A DNA stretch of 64,000 bases from an uncultured Duncaniella sp. (GTDB taxonomy: Bacteria > Bacteroidota > Bacteroidia > Bacteroidales > Muribaculaceae): contig CAJUSW010000010.1 in assembly GCA_910589485.1 (NCBI GenBank), forward strand, positions 1 through 64,000, read 5' to 3'. The translations under genes were made by a program, and so were the position numbers. The notes beneath the pieces are model-generated. The model made no database searches and was not told the origin of the DNA. It saw only the letters and a list, made by a program, of their open reading frames with translations. Below are positions 51,284 to 60,299 of the stretch, piece after piece (position 1 is the stretch's first letter; the number at the start of each line of letters is the position of its first letter).

Positions 51284-54200
51284 GCGCTTTTCCTCCTCCT
51301 TCTTTTAGTGGCTATTGCGAATATCGCTATCAAAAGCACAAGTACACAACCGGCTGTCACGATATAGGAGGATCTCTCTGATGTCATTGCCGACATCCCG
51401 CTGTACCGCTCCTCTTTCAGCACTTTGGCATCCCCCCTCTGGGCCGTTGCCTTTGAGATATTTTCAATATACCTGTCAGCCTTATTTTTATCAAGTCGCG
51501 ACGCTGTAAACTCCTGGAGTTTTGCATTAGCGCATACGAATTCCGTGCATGGCGCACCATGCCGTTCCGTAAGTCGGGCATGAAGTTCAGCAGTGGCGTT
51601 CACCTGCTCATCATCGGCTTGCCAAAATCCTTTGCGGGCACTCTCAAGCATGGTTGCCGTCATCTCCTGCATTGCTGCGGGATTCACCCGCTCGAAATAC
51701 TCCTCTATTCCCAATCCATTTATATCCTTGACATATACATCATATAGATCATCATAGATATTATCGGAAAGGGCGCTCGGACGTGTGGCGCTCCAGCCGA
51801 ATATATTTCGGAATATCTCTCCAAACATTTGGGCTGTGGTTGCTTCCCCTTTCATGCGTTGCTTTATATATTCCGGATTCAGGATAGTGGCCCGTGTCTC
51901 TACGGCTACAGCCTCCTTCGTGTCCTGCAAGCGTGGCACATACATGTTGCGGTAATCTGCCATGACGGCATCCGGCTCCTTGCCGTTAATTGATGTTGCC
52001 GCGAGGGAGAGGGCTCCGGTGAATTCATACACGTGGTCAAGTGATATGGGCCCCCATGTATTGCTTTGGCGCGGTTGCACTATCATATCGGTATTTGAGA
52101 TGGCCGCCTTGAACAGGTTCTTGTCCATCGCTCCCCAATGATCATCGTCGCCATACATGGCACACATATTATTGAGATAACCGTCCACGAGCTCCTGGCG
52201 GTCATCCCACTCCCCCGAGCTTTCGGTGTAGCGCAACATACCGGTGCTGTAACCTGAATTGACAGGCCCGAACACTCTCATATTGGAGAGTTCACGTGCC
52301 CGCTGAGGCGATTCCCCCTTTTCTACAAGCTCCTTTTCCTGGGTGAGCGATCCTTCAGCCACAAAATTAGGGTAGATATCATCCTTGCTGTTTGCCGCGA
52401 GAGTCACCGCATCAGTCAGCATCTTCAACCGTGATCCGGCGATATCGCGCAATTGACCCGATACCTGGACCATTATATTGATGCGAGGTCTGCCGAGCTC
52501 GGCACTTGGAGTCAGTTTCAAATCCATGACACGCCCTTGCTCATCACGCACCGGCTCAACTCCAAGCATTCTTAATGCCTGGGCCACCGTGGCTCCTTGC
52601 GATGAGATGAATTCCCCGGCCCAGAATGTATAACTTATCTTGCGCGGATATTCCCCGTGCTTTGCATGATAATTCTTCAATGATTGTTCCGCCAGAGCCA
52701 CTCCGTCATTCCAAGCCTTCGGCCCGGGAGTTGCCTCAGCATTTATGCTGAACATATTGCGCCCCATCGGTAGTACATTTGGGTTTAACACAGGATCTCC
52801 ACCGGGTGCCGGTCTCACCGGCACTCCGCTCAGTGCTCCCACCATTGCATCAATCTCTGCCCCTGCTGATTCCAAGAGTAAACGCCGGTATTTAATAGCG
52901 TCAGCCAACTCTCCGGAAGCATCCTTCCGGCCCGACATTACGGCCGTGATATCATTTTTTGCTCGTGGCAGATAATTATGCGAGATAAACGAGAAGTCCT
53001 GCAACTCCTCCTTTGATATTTTCCCTCTTTCATGGTCTGCCTTAGCCCGGCTGTAAGCCAACGGATCGGCGGCTATGGCGATTACGCTTGTGAGCATCTC
53101 TGCGTCGGAGTATGGCTGGCCCATCACGTAGTATGCTCCTGTAATTTTTTCATTGGCGAGCTCCTCGACAAATGTATCCACTTTTTTCAGCTCATCGGCT
53201 GTGTAAGTCCCTCCGGCAACGGAATCAAGACCCAGATCCTTGTGGAAACCATATTGTATGATTCTGTTTTTAAGAGCTGAGGTATTTCTTGCAGGATTGG
53301 CTATCCCTTCGTGCAATTCTTCTATCAGGCTCGCATATTTTTGACGCATACCGCTTTCAACATATGGTGGGGTAAGATGTGTCACCATCACCGCGTGGCT
53401 ACGTCTTTTTGCAATGATCGCTTCTCCCACATTGCCGGTAGTATAGAAATAGAAGTGTGGACGATTGCCTATCAGCACTTCTGCCCAGTCGGCCTGTGAT
53501 AGTCCGGCATTTTTGCCTGGGGTAAACTCAAGGTTGCCGTGAGTGCCGAAATGTATCAGCGCATCTGCATCAAACTCCTTCTGCATATACAGGTAAGGCG
53601 CGAGATATGAATGTGGAGGCACCACTTCCGCGCCGTGCACGAGCTTGAAGTCATCATCCCCCAATGCCGATCGGGGTTGCGGGAATATAAATATGTTGCC
53701 ATACTGAACTGCCGCGACAGCCATGCTGTCACCTCTCGCAAGCAGATTGCCTGGAGCTTTCCCGTAACGCTGTTCCACCTCGGCATATTTCTCGGGCAAC
53801 AACACCGCCTTGGCCCATTTCTCATACTCCCCGGCATCGATCCACAGCGGATTACATTCATCCATGAAATGCTCCTGAGCCGACGGTGCGTATGATCCCA
53901 TCACACTGCCTTGCTCCATTATCTGCCGTTCAAACTCACTGATTGTGCCTGGCAACCCTTCGACATCATATCCTTCCGCTTTCAGTCGGCGCAGGAAATT
54001 GTAAAGCGACGGCACTACCTCCATTCCCGACGCAAGAAGCGCATCCTTTCCGGGTGTTTTAAAATACCCTATCGCTATCTTTTTGTCCGAATTAGGCTTG
54101 CTCTTCAGCGTCATGAATCGGTCAAATTGCTCCATGAACGCATCCACTCTTTCCTTTTCGGGGGTATATAGCAGAAATCCCTCCTCATTAGGATTCTGAG

Positions 54201-55170
54201 TGGATATGCACAGCGGGGCCATCCCGCCATCGATCTCGGGCACCACGATTCTCGCATTAAGTGTCCCCCCTCCCATCGGTTTATTCACATCAAGCCATTC
54301 CTCGCGGGGCTGTATGAGCGGGAATGGCATGAACAATGGAATCTGATTGTCATACGCCCAATTAATGAGCGAGTCGTTCCCCAGCCGACCCATGGGCAGA
54401 TACACTATTGCATCCGGTTCAAGTGATCTGATCATCCGTGCACGCTGGCGTCCTGTAGCCGTCAATGGATACACGTTATAACCCTTTTGGGTCAATCGTG
54501 AGATAAGTGTGTCGATATGCGCGCGGTTGTTCTCGACTGGGAATGTCACTCCCGATGCAAAAGCCACTCGCTTCCCGTCAGGATTATAAAGACCTTTCTT
54601 TTTCAGATATTCCGTAAGCTCCTCATGCTTTTTAAAATACTTCCCGGCCTCAAGATGATAATACATGTCGGAAGGCATATCCTTGGGCATATCATAACCG
54701 TTATCACCCATCAGTCGGGGTGTGGCTATGCTTCGCACGTATCGCAACAGATTGCGGTAATTGTCACGGCAAGGATTTGAGAAGTAGCGTTGCAGTACAT
54801 CCGTCTGGACAGAATCGAGATTGTGGTTGACTACAAAACTGAAATTGCGCAGCGTGTTGGTGAATATCGCCACCCCCTTCTGTGCCGCTTTGTCAAGTGA
54901 TTGTAACTGCACAGAGTCAAGATACAGGCCACGTCCGTACATCAGCACGGCATCATAATCCTCGAAACCGCCCGCTTCTTCCATTGATGCACACTCCACA
55001 TCAATATGCCGGCTGTCATTATTGAGAACTATCTCAGCCGCCTGTGCCGGAAGTGGATTCACTACCAGTATCCTTGTCGGGCGGAACCATGTGTTGTACA
55101 CTGCATATACACCGCATCCGACAGCCAATATTAGTATTATTGCCGGTATTAATTTCCTGACTCTTGACAT
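51280..55170 (-). CDS. Membrane-anchored CobN/BchH-type chelatase (HmuS-like)
   Basis: A 1296-residue protein from the ATG at 55170 (a GTG sits just before it). An N-terminal anchor (about 7-26) and a C-terminal one (about 1270-1288, followed by KRRRRKSA) place nearly the whole chain in the periplasm. Class I chelatase blocks include EVVPPHSYLAPYLYMQKEFDADALIHFGTHGN split around residue 540, FTPGKNAGLSQADWAEVLIG, and the C-terminal SGQLRDIAG and FGPVNSGYSTGM. Canonical CobN is cytosolic and needs CobS/CobT AAA+ partners; none is here. HmuS of heme clusters has this same layout and is reported to remove metal from heme. Substrate here could be a cobalt tetrapyrrole. Confidence 0.85.
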   Translation of the reverse strand: MSRVRKLIPAIILILAVGCGVYAVYNTWFRPTRILVVNPLPAQAAEIVLNNDSRHIDVECASMEEAGGFEDYDAVLMYGRGLYLDSVQLQSLDKAAQKGVAIFTNTLRNFSFVVNHNLDSVQTDVLQRYFSNPCRDNYRNLLRYVRSIATPRLMGDNGYDMPKDMPSDMYYHLEAGKYFKKHEELTEYLKKKGLYNPDGKRVAFASGVTFPVENNRAHIDTLISRLTQKGYNVYPLTATGRQRARMIRSLEPDAIVYLPMGRLGNDSLINWAYDNQIPLFMPFPLIQPREEWLDVNKPMGGGTLNARIVVPEIDGGMAPLCISTQNPNEEGFLLYTPEKERVDAFMEQFDRFMTLKSKPNSDKKIAIGYFKTPGKDALLASGMEVVPSLYNFLRRLKAEGYDVEGLPGTISEFERQIMEQGSVMGSYAPSAQEHFMDECNPLWIDAGEYEKWAKAVLLPEKYAEVEQRYGKAPGNLLARGDSMAVAAVQYGNIFIFPQPRSALGDDDFKLVHGAEVVPPHSYLAPYLYMQKEFDADALIHFGTHGNLEFTPGKNAGLSQADWAEVLIGNRPHFYFYTTGNVGEAIIAKRRSHAVMVTHLTPPYVESGMRQKYASLIEELHEGIANPARNTSALKNRIIQYGFHKDLGLDSVAGGTYTADELKKVDTFVEELANEKITGAYYVMGQPYSDAEMLTSVIAIAADPLAYSRAKADHERGKISKEELQDFSFISHNYLPRAKNDITAVMSGRKDASGELADAIKYRRLLLESAGAEIDAMVGALSGVPVRPAPGGDPVLNPNVLPMGRNMFSINAEATPGPKAWNDGVALAEQSLKNYHAKHGEYPRKISYTFWAGEFISSQGATVAQALRMLGVEPVRDEQGRVMDLKLTPSAELGRPRINIMVQVSGQLRDIAGSRLKMLTDAVTLAANSKDDIYPNFVAEGSLTQEKELVEKGESPQRARELSNMRVFGPVNSGYSTGMLRYTESSGEWDDRQELVDGYLNNMCAMYGDDDHWGAMDKNLFKAAISNTDMIVQPRQSNTWGPISLDHVYEFTGALSLAATSINGKEPDAVMADYRNMYVPRLQDTKEAVAVETRATILNPEYIKQRMKGEATTAQMFGEIFRNIFGWSATRPSALSDNIYDDLYDVYVKDINGLGIEEYFERVNPAAMQEMTATMLESARKGFWQADDEQVNATAELHARLTERHGAPCTEFVCANAKLQEFTASRLDKNKADRYIENISKATAQRGDAKVLKEERYSGMSAMTSERSSYIVTAGCVLVLLIAIFAIATKRRRRKSA

Positions 55171-55238
55171 CACTTATACAGTTTCTTAAGAGTGTGGTTG
55201 GATTCCTTAATATATAACATTTAGTGTGTTAACACACT

Positions 55239-56135
55239 CTAAGATTCACTTATAGCCGACGCTTTCTGCTTCGCGGCGTCTGTGACCGGAGCTTCCAAGG
55301 CTTCCTTGAGATGCTCGATATATATATCCTGGATTTCCGATACCTGGCCTAACCCTTCCATGACGGTTGACACTGTGAATCCTGCTTTCTCAAACTCTTC
55401 ACGCCATTCGCCGTCTATATCATTACGGGCATGGTCTCCGGCCACAAACATGAACGGCACGAGAGTGACCGATTTGTTCTTGTCGGCTTTCAGTCTGGCT
55501 AAAGTAGTCTCATATGTCGGATACCCTTCAACCGTGGCCACATGAAATGCCGGATTTCCATTGGCGGTGAACATATAATCCATCTGTGAGTATATGGCAT
55601 TTGCCGGTGTGGATGTTCCATGCCCTATCAATACCACTGCACCTTTCTTCTCGGTGGCTTTATTGTATCGGGCTGAAAGTATCCCGGCAACTTTTTCACA
55701 ATCCTCTACTGAATACAGCAACGGACGGCCCACTCTGATCTCCTTAAAGAAGGGAGCCATCAGCTTGGCCTCACCCCTGAGCACCTCAGCCTCTATTCCG
55801 TCTATCACATTTGTGCTTTGCACCACCACGTGTGTGTATCCGTCGGCAGCCAAGCGGAGCAGAGCTTCCTGAGGCGTGGGTTTGGAAACACCCCTCTTTT
55901 TCATCCGGTTTATAATTATGCGTGACGTATAGGCTTCCTCCACCTTTATATCAGGAAATTTCTGGCGGACCTTTTCATTTATTGCATCTATCGTGAGTGC
56001 ACGTGTGTCATCGAATGTTGTCCCGAAATGCACCATCAATATGGCTGTCTTGTTCCCCGGGAGTTTACTTAAGTCCTGAGCCGAAATATTCATTATGCAA
56101 GCTAAGGCAAAGAGTAACGATATGATTCTTTTCAT
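55239..56135 (-). CDS. cbiK: Sirohydrochlorin cobaltochelatase, secreted CbiK type
   Basis: A 298-residue class II chelatase with a signal peptide (MKRIISLLFALACIMNISAQ, cut near Ala19-Gln20). Motifs: ILMVHFGTTFDDTRALTID, VVVQSTNVIDGIE, LIGHGTSTPANAIY and VPFMFVAGDHARNDIDGEW, which hold the His and Glu residues expected for metal binding. The signal peptide predicts a periplasmic place, as in the periplasmic CbiK of Desulfovibrio vulgaris. The gene lies 73 bases after the DUF4374 gene and 68 bases before the CobN-like gene. No cytosolic cobaltochelatase is in the window. Confidence 0.88.
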   Translation of the reverse strand: MKRIISLLFALACIMNISAQDLSKLPGNKTAILMVHFGTTFDDTRALTIDAINEKVRQKFPDIKVEEAYTSRIIINRMKKRGVSKPTPQEALLRLAADGYTHVVVQSTNVIDGIEAEVLRGEAKLMAPFFKEIRVGRPLLYSVEDCEKVAGILSARYNKATEKKGAVVLIGHGTSTPANAIYSQMDYMFTANGNPAFHVATVEGYPTYETTLARLKADKNKSVTLVPFMFVAGDHARNDIDGEWREEFEKAGFTVSTVMEGLGQVSEIQDIYIEHLKEALEAPVTDAAKQKASAISES

Positions 56136-56156
56136 GATAGTTAAAAGGAGAAATCC

Positions 56157-56180
56157 CCCGGGACACTGACTTGTCCCGGG
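56157..56180 (-). terminator. Hairpin between DUF4374 and cbiK genes
   Basis: A perfect 9-base stem (56157-56165 with 56172-56180, CCCGGGACA) and a 6-base loop in the 73-base gap. No T run is clear. It could partly stop transcription or shield the upstream mRNA, so that receptor and lipoprotein are made in excess over the chelatases. Confidence 0.5.
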
Positions 56181-56208
56181 AGAATAATAATTTATACTGA
56201 GGTATTAC

Positions 56209-57477
56209 TTATTTCACGTCCTCCACTACTCTGATCTGCTCAAAATAGTAGCCGGAAGCCATTGTCGCGCCGAGAGAGGTCTGCCCGGTCTGAACATCAT
56301 AAATGTATATCTGAGGTTTCTTGCCCTCTGCATCTACTCCGATATAGGCTTTGTGGTTGACATATGCCATTCGCGAAGAGAAACGGCCGCTGCTGTAAGC
56401 CAGTCGCTCGCCATTATACTTTATAGGTGAGCTTGTGGCCGCATTCAGGTCAAGCAAGGCATAGTAATGGCTGAAAGAATCAATGCCGGTACCATACTGG
56501 TCGTCACGGGCATATCCTACGGCCTTGTTGCCACCTACATACATCACTGAAATCAGCTTGCCGTCCACCTTGAAGCCGTCATAGTTCTTATCAAATGTGG
56601 TCTGCCCGGCCGGAATCTTCAGCAGATGGCTGTGCTCGGTGCCATCTGCATCATCGGTCACACATGCGATATACAGGTTATTGTTGTCGTCAATGATAGT
56701 TGTGGTCTGGAGCAGTTCTCCGTAAGCTGTACCCACCATCTCGCAGTCAAGGAAGCAGGGAGTTGCGCTTTCCACATTCATTGTCGAGGGATCGATCACG
56801 GCTGTCATCATCGGAGTCACGCGCTTGCCACGTGCACCGCCTTTCTTGGCATAGTAGAAGTAGAACAGTTTGTTGTCCGATTTACGGTAGGTAAGGATAC
56901 CCGATGTGGTGTATATCTCCGCACCCTCAGGCATGGTGAGACCGAGCGTACCCTCCGAGATTATAGTCATGTCATCAGCGTTGAGTTTGGTCCAGATGAT
57001 TTTGGTGGCATCACCATTGGCTGCCATGATCAGGAGAGTTTTATCATCTATCCATGCGTGGGTGTACTTACGGGTCGCGAAGGTATTTGTCTGGAAACGG
57101 CGTTCCTTTATGACCTCGATCTGATTATTGGTGATCTTATACTTGGCGAAGCGGTCACCCGACACCGGCACCTGATAATAGTAGGCGCCCTTGAGTATTG
57201 TCTCCAGCGAGAGTCTCGAGTTGACCTCGGTACCTACTCCTTGGAATGTGATTTCCGGTTGGTCAGCTTCGAGTGAGTTTACACTGCGCACAAGAGTCTT
57301 CACGTCGCGGCCCATGCCTCCGTGACGGTCGAGAGCAACCCACAGGTCAAAATGATAATCCTGGATAATGGAGGGATCCTCGGGTACGTTAGGTTCATCA
57401 TCGTCCGAGCAACTTGTCATGCCGAAAGCAAGAAAGAGCGCCATGAAGGACGAGAGAAGAAATTTTACTTTTCTCAT
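56209..57477 (-). CDS. DUF4374 beta-propeller-like surface lipoprotein
   Basis: A 422-residue lipoprotein (signal FGMTSC, then SDDDEPNVPEDP, the acidic start common in surface-exposed Bacteroidetes lipoproteins). The rest is mostly beta strands with repeated WxK/TLLIMAANGD-like blocks, as in DUF4374 proteins, which often sit beside TonB receptors and PepSY proteins in metal-uptake clusters. It lies 25 bases after the TonB receptor gene. A role in binding a corrinoid or metal chelate at the cell surface is likely from context. Confidence 0.8.
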   Translation of the reverse strand: MRKVKFLLSSFMALFLAFGMTSCSDDDEPNVPEDPSIIQDYHFDLWVALDRHGGMGRDVKTLVRSVNSLEADQPEITFQGVGTEVNSRLSLETILKGAYYYQVPVSGDRFAKYKITNNQIEVIKERRFQTNTFATRKYTHAWIDDKTLLIMAANGDATKIIWTKLNADDMTIISEGTLGLTMPEGAEIYTTSGILTYRKSDNKLFYFYYAKKGGARGKRVTPMMTAVIDPSTMNVESATPCFLDCEMVGTAYGELLQTTTIIDDNNNLYIACVTDDADGTEHSHLLKIPAGQTTFDKNYDGFKVDGKLISVMYVGGNKAVGYARDDQYGTGIDSFSHYYALLDLNAATSSPIKYNGERLAYSSGRFSSRMAYVNHKAYIGVDAEGKKPQIYIYDVQTGQTSLGATMASGYYFEQIRVVEDVK

Positions 57478-57502
57478 TGTTGGTTGATGTTAGATATTAT
57501 GG

Positions 57503-59854
57503 TTAGTTTATGAAAAGTCTGAACTTGGCGGCAAAACTCCGTCCCGGCTTCTGAAGCATATAATTATCATATGCGAGCCTGTCGAAGATATTGTTGCACT
57601 CAAGCGACACATTATATCGGTCGCTATGCCACGAATATGTCAATGACACGTCTGTGATATTCTGTGTCGGGATTTTAGCTTTGGTCGAGGCTGCCCCGAA
57701 GGCCTCCCAGTTAAGATAATACCAGTGTATATACTGATACGCCGCCCCCAGCCTCAGTACATCCGTCTTATCAAGCAGATTACGGAATGTGTAGGATGCT
57801 TCCACGTTGCCGAACATCCATGGTCTGTTTGGCACACGGTTCTTGTACGTTGCCGATGGATTACCGTCGCTCTTATACTTTTTCAGGTCGCGTGCGTCGC
57901 TCCAACTTCCGTTTACCGAGACCTGAAACCGGTTGCGCCAGAAATACGACAACTCAAAATCAAATCCCTTCACATCTATTGCCGGCTCGTTGACATACTG
58001 CATCATCCCCTCGCGCTCCGACACCGTGGCGCGGATATAGTTCTGCACATGACGGATAAAGCCGTTCACCTCATAGCTTAACTGATGCATGCCTTCTCCG
58101 AAAAACCATGTTCCGAACACCCCCGCATTGTAATTGTTGCTTGTCTCAGGGCTGAGAGTAAGATTGGGATATACCGTGGTCCCGTTGCCAAGCAGCTCCC
58201 TCGATAACGGAAGTCTCACACTATGTTCATAGGATGCTTTTACTGCCACAGGATCACAGAATATATAACGGCTTCCCACGCCTGCTCCCCAATAACTTTT
58301 GGTCGACTCGGCGTCGATCTTGTCCGAGCCGGTTATTGTAATGTCATCGCTCTGCTTTATGGAGAGCGTATTGATATAATCCTTTATGAAATAGGATGTC
58401 TGCCACCGCTGGTTGAAGAACGATTGCGAATATGTTGCCGACACTATATGCTTTGTCACCACATCATTTGACGGCTCGAAGTACTGGTCTATTTCATCAT
58501 GGCGGTCATTGCCTCGGCGGTTAAGCATATAATTCAGCGCAAACGTATGATGCTCGTTCAGTTCATAGTCCACTCCTGCATTCACAATCGTGAGTGGCCG
58601 TTTATACACCCTGATTGTTCTCGATTTGTTATTTAGCTCGTTACCCGACGACGGCATCCATGTCCCGTCCCACGAATACTTGCGGAACGCCGTGTCCACC
58701 GTCTCGCTATGATCCCAAGTATGCGACAGATTCATCCTGGTGGATATCTTATCCCATCTCTTACTGTATCGGGCCGATACGTTATATGAATGGGAGTTCC
58801 TGCTGGCCTCGCCATACACCTTGTTCTGCATCGCTCCGGTCTGTATATCCTTGTCGAGCTTATTGTATGAGAATCCCACAAAGAATTGGTCGGCCCACTT
58901 CACGTCGGTTACTCCCGCCTCTATCTGTCCGAACAGGGAACGATAGTCGTCATGAAACCGTCGTTTGTCGGTAAAGATGTATTTATCCTCCTCTTCGCTC
59001 CACACTTCCACTCCCTTCATCTTGTAGTCGTTCTTGGAGTAATTTACGCTGAACGTCGGACGTATGGCCACCGATGTGCCGGGAATATAATACTGTCCTG
59101 ATATTTCTCCGGTGTGAGTGCTGAACGAACCTATGCCGTATGAAACATCCAGATAATTCTGGCGCTTCTTTTTGGTCACGATATTCACAGCTCCGCCCAA
59201 GGCATCCGAGCTGAGATACGATGGCACCACGCCCTTATATAGCTCCACCCGTTCCACCATATTGAGCGGAACATTATCCAATGTGAGTCCCGATCCTTTG
59301 CTTTCCAACGGCACTCCGTCAATAAAATACCTTATCGAGTTGCCCGACATTCCGTTGATGGTCAGATCGAAATCGGAGCCGGCTCCACCCTCTCTGCGCA
59401 CTTTCACTCCTGCTGTACGGTCAACTATATCATTAAGCGTCACCATCTTGTTGAGATTGGGTGAGATCTCCACGGCATTCACCGAGAATGCGCCGTCCTC
59501 AAGTCGCTTGGCCGTGCTTTTCCCATACACGCTCACCCCCTTGAGCGCCACAGCATCCTCATCAAGAACTATCTTGATGGATCTGTCCTGCGTGAGCTTT
59601 ACCTCAAACGTTGCCGGTTTATACCCTGTTGCTGTCGCAACCCCCTTGTAATCCCCGGCCGGTAGCTTCAGTTCAAACACCCCCTCGGCATCACTCATTA
59701 CGGGCACCTTGCCGTTGCCAATAGTTATCGTCGCATACGGGATGGACTCACCCGACCGGTCAGCCACATTTCCACTCAGTTTGTACGTAGGAACGGCCGC
59801 CTGTATGTACAGGTGGCCGAGAAGAATCAGAAATAATAGGAAGCAATGCCTCAT
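57503..59854 (-). CDS. TonB-dependent outer membrane receptor under cobalamin riboswitch
   Basis: A 783-residue protein with a signal peptide (about 1-20), a carboxypeptidase regulatory-like domain (TYKLSGNVADRSGESIPYAT, about 23-100), a plug (LNDIVDRTAGVKVRREGGAG, FIDGVPLESKGSG, GGAVNIVTKK) and a 22-strand-type barrel ending in FAAKFRLFIN. First gene after the riboswitch, so it is most likely a cobamide or corrinoid precursor receptor of the BtuB kind; a heme-like ligand is the alternative given the HmuS-like neighbours. Confidence 0.9.
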   Translation of the reverse strand: MRHCFLLFLILLGHLYIQAAVPTYKLSGNVADRSGESIPYATITIGNGKVPVMSDAEGVFELKLPAGDYKGVATATGYKPATFEVKLTQDRSIKIVLDEDAVALKGVSVYGKSTAKRLEDGAFSVNAVEISPNLNKMVTLNDIVDRTAGVKVRREGGAGSDFDLTINGMSGNSIRYFIDGVPLESKGSGLTLDNVPLNMVERVELYKGVVPSYLSSDALGGAVNIVTKKKRQNYLDVSYGIGSFSTHTGEISGQYYIPGTSVAIRPTFSVNYSKNDYKMKGVEVWSEEEDKYIFTDKRRFHDDYRSLFGQIEAGVTDVKWADQFFVGFSYNKLDKDIQTGAMQNKVYGEASRNSHSYNVSARYSKRWDKISTRMNLSHTWDHSETVDTAFRKYSWDGTWMPSSGNELNNKSRTIRVYKRPLTIVNAGVDYELNEHHTFALNYMLNRRGNDRHDEIDQYFEPSNDVVTKHIVSATYSQSFFNQRWQTSYFIKDYINTLSIKQSDDITITGSDKIDAESTKSYWGAGVGSRYIFCDPVAVKASYEHSVRLPLSRELLGNGTTVYPNLTLSPETSNNYNAGVFGTWFFGEGMHQLSYEVNGFIRHVQNYIRATVSEREGMMQYVNEPAIDVKGFDFELSYFWRNRFQVSVNGSWSDARDLKKYKSDGNPSATYKNRVPNRPWMFGNVEASYTFRNLLDKTDVLRLGAAYQYIHWYYLNWEAFGAASTKAKIPTQNITDVSLTYSWHSDRYNVSLECNNIFDRLAYDNYMLQKPGRSFAAKFRLFIN

Positions 59855-59984
59855 CTCGGTTTGCTGCTAAAGTTTAGAACTGAGGCAATATCACACAGCA
59901 AACCATACGCGATCCCTCATACTACTGGAGATCCAACGGTTGTTTTGTGGTAATATAACCCGAAAACTACAAAACTAATATGTT

Positions 59985-60140
59985 GTCTTGGCAGGTCTCC
60001 TGACTTATCCTGCTCATCGGCGCCTTCCCATCGTTGTCGACAGTGGCATCTTGCCGGTGAGTTGTGGTAGGAATTACAGTAGCGGGTCTGTTCCGGATTC
60101 TCACCGGATTCCCTATTAATCGCGTCGCCGCGAACCAAAA
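59985..60140 (-). promoter_or_regulatory. Cobalamin riboswitch
   Basis: On the minus strand GGGAATCCGGTGAGAATCC (near 60095-60113), the CGCTACTGTAATTCC block (near 60071-60085) and the closing AGTCAGGAGACCTGCC near 59990-60005 occur in order. It lies about 130 bases before the TonB receptor and probably controls the whole right unit. The rest of 59855-60299 holds its promoter (60148-60178) and the terminator of the facing operon (60229-60263); the stretch 59855-59980 has nothing else I can support. Confidence 0.94.
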
Positions 60141-60147
60141 CGTGGCG

Positions 60148-60178
60148 CAAAGATAAGACATTTTTCCTTCACCGACAA
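60148..60178 (-). promoter_or_regulatory. Bacteroidetes-type promoter for the right cobalamin unit
   Basis: On the minus strand TTG (complement of 60176-60178), a 20-base spacer and TATCTTTG (complement of 60148-60155). The start would be near 60141, just before the riboswitch. Confidence 0.75.
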
Positions 60179-60228
60179 CTTATTTCAGAATTATATGGCC
60201 AATCACCCATTAACAGTGTTATAATATC

Positions 60229-60263
60229 AATCCCCGGATAAGTCATATCCTTATCCGGGGATT
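60229..60263 (-). terminator. Hairpin terminator after the siderophore receptor
   Basis: A perfect 13-base stem (AATCCCCGGATAA at 60229-60241 with 60251-60263), extended by one more pair, with a 7-base loop. It lies 36 bases after the receptor stop and separates it from the cobalamin unit. Confidence 0.75.
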
Positions 60264-60299
60264 TCTTCACGTAGTTTTTTACTCTCAGGAACGCTTTCC

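Noticed and set aside
51280..55170. Ordinary aerobic CobN cobaltochelatase
   Set aside because: The protein has membrane anchors at both ends, no CobS/CobT AAA+ partner is nearby, and the pathway genes here (CbiG, CbiD, CbiK) belong to the anaerobic route.
55223..55238. Palindrome in the gap between cbiK and the CobN-like gene
   Set aside because: The eight-base arms leave almost no loop and the sequence is AT-rich; not enough to call a terminator or operator.
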